A stretch of DNA of 16,624 bases from positions 1 to 16,624 of the forward strand of contig USQL01000050.1 in NCBI GenBank assembly GCA_900556935.1. The letters run 5' to 3'. The notes beneath the pieces were generated by a model. That model saw only the letters and a program-made list of their open reading frames with translations, was not told the origin of the DNA and made no database searches. A program made the position numbers and the translations under genes. This document shows, piece by piece, positions 14,271 to 16,624 of this stretch. The DNA comes from an uncultured Eubacteriales bacterium. Lineage in GTDB: Bacteria > Bacillota > Clostridia > Oscillospirales > Oscillospiraceae. Position 1 is the stretch's first letter. Every line of letters starts with the position of its first letter.

Positions 14271-15476
14271 TTATTCCTTCTTAAAGTCGTCTCCTGTCAG
14301 TCCCTCTTGGGCAAGCAGGGTATGCAGCACGGAAATATCGCTGGATACATCCATAGCCGTGTCCTGAAATACGGAGTCCAGCAGCTTTTCAAAGGCAAGA
14401 TTCAGGGTGTCCAGGGTGGCATCAATCTCCTGCTTGGAGGCACGGATGGTCTCCCCCTGGACCGGCTGCTTATCCATATCGGCGTAGGCGTTTAAAAGCT
14501 TAACGGTCATGGGCAGGTAATAGTCCATGAGCTTTTTCAGGTCCGGGATGATCTCCGGGTGGGCCTCCGCCCGTTCGAAAATCTTCTGAACGATGGCCTC
14601 CATCCGGTCGATTTTGGCGGAAATCTCTTCCCCCGGAATTTCGTCGTTGCACCGGCGAATTTCTTTCACATAGGCGTTGCCCTGATCCAGTACCTCCTGG
14701 ACCTTGGAGTCAGCCGCCGGGGGCGGCGTTTGGATTTTTGCGGCCTGTGCCGCCTCTCGCTGCCGCTTTTCCAGCTCCAGCCGGCTTTGCTCAAAGGCAT
14801 TGTAGGTATCGTCGCTGGTGATGAGATTCTGCTGCTCGTTGTCCAGGTGTCCTTCCAGGAACAGCCCGTCGTGAATCATGCCGGTCAGCTCCTTGCGGAC
14901 GAACTTGACAGGCTTTCCCACGCTGCGGGCCAGTTTTTCCAGATTCATCTGGGTTTTTTGCCCCAGGGTTTTGAGGTACACCTTGTACCGGCTGACCCGG
15001 CCCAGGGTTCTGATGCCTCCGGTAAGCAGCCAGGAGCCGACTCCCAGAGAGCCAAGACTGAAAACAAGGCTTGTCAGCGCGGAGCCTGCGGCAATCCCCA
15101 CCAGATGAAAAATCCCGAAAATCAGGGAAAGGGTAAATCCGGTGATGGTCAAAATGCCGCCAAAGACGGTTTTCAGGATGCCCGCCGCGGTCTGCCCGTT
15201 GGCGCTGCCGTAGAGGGCGGGAAGGTCTGTCTTTTTCGGTGTCGGCTCTACGGTAATTTGGGGTGCCTTCGTCGTTTCGGTGCGGGCACGCATGGTGCCG
15301 GAGAGGTCCAGCGCCCGCCAAAGGGCATCGGACCCGGCAGAGGTGGCCTTGTCAATGGTATGTGTAATGGTACGGCTCAGTTCCTGGTAGTTCCGGGATT
15401 TGATGGCCTGGTCGATGATTTCCTCAATGCTGCGGCCCAGAGAATCCCAGTCCTGCTTCTGATTGTCGCTGCCCAT
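14271..15476 (-). CDS. xpaC: XpaC-family membrane protein (5-bromo-4-chloroindolyl phosphate hydrolysis protein)
   Basis: A 401-residue protein of the XpaC family (PF10112). Residues 1-90 are charged and helical; two hydrophobic helices lie at about 99-125 and 128-153 with a short Gly-rich turn. Then comes a winged-helix-like stretch (about 165-212, with SVGKPVKFVRKELTGMIHDG and LFLEGHLDN), a low-complexity linker near 238-256, and a helical C-terminal domain with YLPMTVKLLNAYADMD (about 320-335), the family's most recognisable part. The name comes from a Bacillus gene tied to hydrolysis of a chromogenic phosphate; no phosphatase motif is obvious, so I would not infer catalysis. The start follows GGAGG at 6-8 bases. 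It is first of a two-gene transcript with telA, and the conserved pairing suggests that the two proteins work together at the membrane. Confidence 0.88.
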   Translation of the reverse strand: MGSDNQKQDWDSLGRSIEEIIDQAIKSRNYQELSRTITHTIDKATSAGSDALWRALDLSGTMRARTETTKAPQITVEPTPKKTDLPALYGSANGQTAAGILKTVFGGILTITGFTLSLIFGIFHLVGIAAGSALTSLVFSLGSLGVGSWLLTGGIRTLGRVSRYKVYLKTLGQKTQMNLEKLARSVGKPVKFVRKELTGMIHDGLFLEGHLDNEQQNLITSDDTYNAFEQSRLELEKRQREAAQAAKIQTPPPAADSKVQEVLDQGNAYVKEIRRCNDEIPGEEISAKIDRMEAIVQKIFERAEAHPEIIPDLKKLMDYYLPMTVKLLNAYADMDKQPVQGETIRASKQEIDATLDTLNLAFEKLLDSVFQDTAMDVSSDISVLHTLLAQEGLTGDDFKKE

Positions 15477-15503
15477 GATATCCCTCCAATCGGTTTCGAA
15501 GCT

Positions 15504-15532
15504 ATTATAGCTTTTCCAACCGAAAAAAACAA
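15504..15532 (-). promoter_or_regulatory. Sigma-A promoter of xpaC-telA
   Basis: On the minus strand: TTGTTT (15532-15527), a 17-base spacer and TATAAT (15509-15504), with the start near 15497, about 20 bases before the xpaC ATG. The gap 15477-15583 otherwise holds only a weak hairpin (AACC-GGCGA-GGTT, then CCTTTTTC on the minus strand, around 15565-15583) that may weakly end the decarboxylase transcript. Confidence 0.68.
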
Positions 15533-15583
15533 TAAGGAACTGGCCGCTTTTGCAAATTATTTGTGAAAAAGGAACCTCGCCGG

Positions 15584-15712
15584 TTATTTATGGGTCAGCT
15601 TATTGAGAATCCCCGTGGCGGCGGCAATGGAGCCGATAACCAGGAAAATACCCGCCATGCCCTTTACAAGCATGGGAAGGGTCTGAGACAGTGATTCCGG
15701 ATGCAGCATCAT
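15584..15712 (-). CDS. Small single-span protein, OadG-like subunit of a Na+-pumping decarboxylase
   Basis: A 42-residue open frame beginning with two Met codons (MMLHPESLSQTLPML), one hydrophobic helix (about residues 18-36, GMAGIFLVIGSIAAATGIL) and a basic end (NKLTHK). It starts 10 bases after the beta-subunit stop, behind a full GGAGG site, five bases before the first ATG and eight before the second. The size, single helix with a G-M-x-G-I/V-F-x-V pattern and position match the short OadG/gamma-like subunits that stabilise the oxaloacetate or methylmalonyl-CoA decarboxylase membrane complex in Firmicutes. It lacks the long tail of classical OadG, so it is a minimal version. The reading frame, ribosome site and spacing are seen; the role is inferred from position. 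Confidence 0.78.
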   Translation of the reverse strand: MMLHPESLSQTLPMLVKGMAGIFLVIGSIAAATGILNKLTHK

Positions 15713-15722
15713 TTTCACCTCC

Positions 15723-16624
15723 TTACGCGCCCATCAGGGTGAGAATCAGTCCGCCGGCGATGACGGAGGCAATCTGCCCGGAGACATTGACGCTGACGGA
15801 ATACATCAGCAGATAATTCTGGTTATCCTCTTTGAGGCCCATTTGATTGACTACACGCCCGCTCATGGGAAAGGCGGAGATTCCGGCGGCACCAATCATG
15901 GGATTGATTTTTTTGCCCTCAGGCAGGAAGAGGTTTAAAAGCTTTGCAAACAGCACACCGCCAACCGTGTCCCCCACAAAGGCCAGAAGCCCCAGGGCCA
16001 GAATCAACAGGGTATCCGGCTGTAAAAAGGCATCCGCCGTCATCTGGCTGGCAACCGTCAGGCCTAAGACGATGGTAATGAGATTGGCAAGGGTTGTCTG
16101 GGCGGTTTCGGACAGGGCATTCAAAACCCCGCATTCCCGCAGCAGATTTCCGAACATCAGAAAGCCTACAAGACACGCGCTGGTGGGTGCCACCAGGCCC
16201 GCGAGAATGGTGACGAGAATGGGGAAGAGAATCTTGGTGAGCTTGGAGACGTTTCCCTTCCGATAGGGCATCCGAATCAGCCGCTCCTTTTTGGTGGTCA
16301 CCAGCCGAATCACTGGGGGCTGGACAATGGGCACCAGGGCCATGTAGCTGTAGGCGGCCACCATAATGGCCCCTAAGTATTTAGAGCCCAGGGTATTGGC
16401 TACGAAAATAGCGGTGGGGCCGTCTGCCGCGCCGATGATGGCAATGGAGGCGGCATCCTTTAAATCAAAGAAGAAGCCTGCCAGCACCAAGGTCAGGAAG
16501 ATGCCGAACTGTGCCGCCGCGCCAAAGAGCATCAGCCAAGGCTTTTCCAGCAGGGGGCCGAAATCAATCATGGCCCCGATGCCGATGAACAGCAGCAGCG
16601 GGAACAGCTCGTTGGAAAGCCCCG
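15723..16624 (-). CDS. oadB: Sodium-translocating decarboxylase beta subunit (OadB/GcdB/MmdB), 5' end outside window
   Basis: The C-terminal 299 or so residues of a polytopic beta subunit; the frame stays open to the window edge (GLSNELFPLLLFIGIGAMIDFGPLL reads through 16624), so the Met near 16571 is internal and roughly the first quarter is missing. The beta subunit couples decarboxylation of a carboxybiotin carrier to outward Na+ pumping. Key family segments are present: IIGAADGPTAIF, with the Asp needed for Na+ movement, NPMIGAAGISAFPMSGRV, with the conserved Asn and Ser, and SVSVNVSGQIASVIAGG near the end. Which substrate the complex uses (oxaloacetate, methylmalonyl-CoA or glutaconyl-CoA) cannot be told, because the carboxyltransferase and biotin carrier genes are not in view. 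It is followed by the 42-residue OadG-like gene in one transcript. Such pumps are typical of anaerobes that conserve energy from decarboxylation. Confidence 0.95.
   Translation of the reverse strand, partial: GLSNELFPLLLFIGIGAMIDFGPLLEKPWLMLFGAAAQFGIFLTLVLAGFFFDLKDAASIAIIGAADGPTAIFVANTLGSKYLGAIMVAAYSYMALVPIVQPPVIRLVTTKKERLIRMPYRKGNVSKLTKILFPILVTILAGLVAPTSACLVGFLMFGNLLRECGVLNALSETAQTTLANLITIVLGLTVASQMTADAFLQPDTLLILALGLLAFVGDTVGGVLFAKLLNLFLPEGKKINPMIGAAGISAFPMSGRVVNQMGLKEDNQNYLLMYSVSVNVSGQIASVIAGGLILTLMGA

Noticed and set aside
14559..15566. Plus-strand open frame of 335 codons opposite xpaC
   Set aside because: Composition is that of an antisense shadow; it covers the xpaC promoter and has no ribosome site.
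1..16624. CRISPR array, tRNA/rRNA genes, integrase or prophage genes
   Set aside because: No regularly spaced repeats, no cloverleaf or rRNA signatures and no recombinase-like protein were found on either strand.

Overview
The window looks like a chromosomal segment of a low-motility, anaerobic, moderately GC-rich Firmicute, most probably a gut clostridium of the Oscillospiraceae/Ruminococcaceae type. The reasons are near-perfect sigma-A promoters, strong AGGAGG ribosome binding sites, intrinsic terminators with U tracts, a YdjI/YdjG/TPM module and an xpaC-telA pair of the Bacillus/Clostridium kind, a secreted cohesin-dockerin protein, and a sodium-pumping decarboxylase beta subunit followed by a tiny OadG-like subunit. 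The taxonomic call is inference from content; no rRNA or other marker gene is present. I saw no tRNA, rRNA, CRISPR array, transposase or prophage.

Layout from left to right. (1) 125-3604, plus strand: a promoter, then an SPFH protein with three C-terminal zinc ribbons, a double zinc-ribbon membrane-anchored protein and a TPM-domain membrane protein, closed by a strong terminator. These correspond to Bacillus subtilis YdjI, YdjG and YdjH, but the PspA partner is not in view. (2) 3662-5215, plus: a perfect consensus promoter drives a MATE-family exporter, followed by a long nested hairpin that looks like a palindromic repeat sitting inside a terminator. (3) 5252-6326, plus: an acyltransferase-3 membrane protein with its own promoter, ending in a bidirectional terminator. 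(4) 9314-6379, minus: rlmB followed by a 677-residue membrane protein that reads as a P-type ATPase with all catalytic motifs decayed. (5) 9387-13104, plus: divergent from rlmB, ftsH and, 20 bases later, a secreted leucine-rich-repeat/cohesin/dockerin protein, ending in a 16-bp bidirectional terminator. (6) 15532-13116, minus: xpaC-telA. (7) 16624-15584, minus: the C-terminal part of a sodium-translocating decarboxylase beta subunit (cut by the window edge) and a 42-residue single-span protein.

A loose theme is envelope upkeep: SPFH/TPM membrane-stress module, drug exporter, FtsH membrane protease, TelA/XpaC and an envelope acyltransferase all lie within 16 kb. The physical grouping is seen; any shared regulation is inference. 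The most notable item is the pseudo-P-type ATPase in the rlmB operon, which keeps the pump's fold order and membrane layout but has lost the phosphorylated aspartate, and carries a disordered acidic tail with three [D/E]-T-x-x-F motifs.
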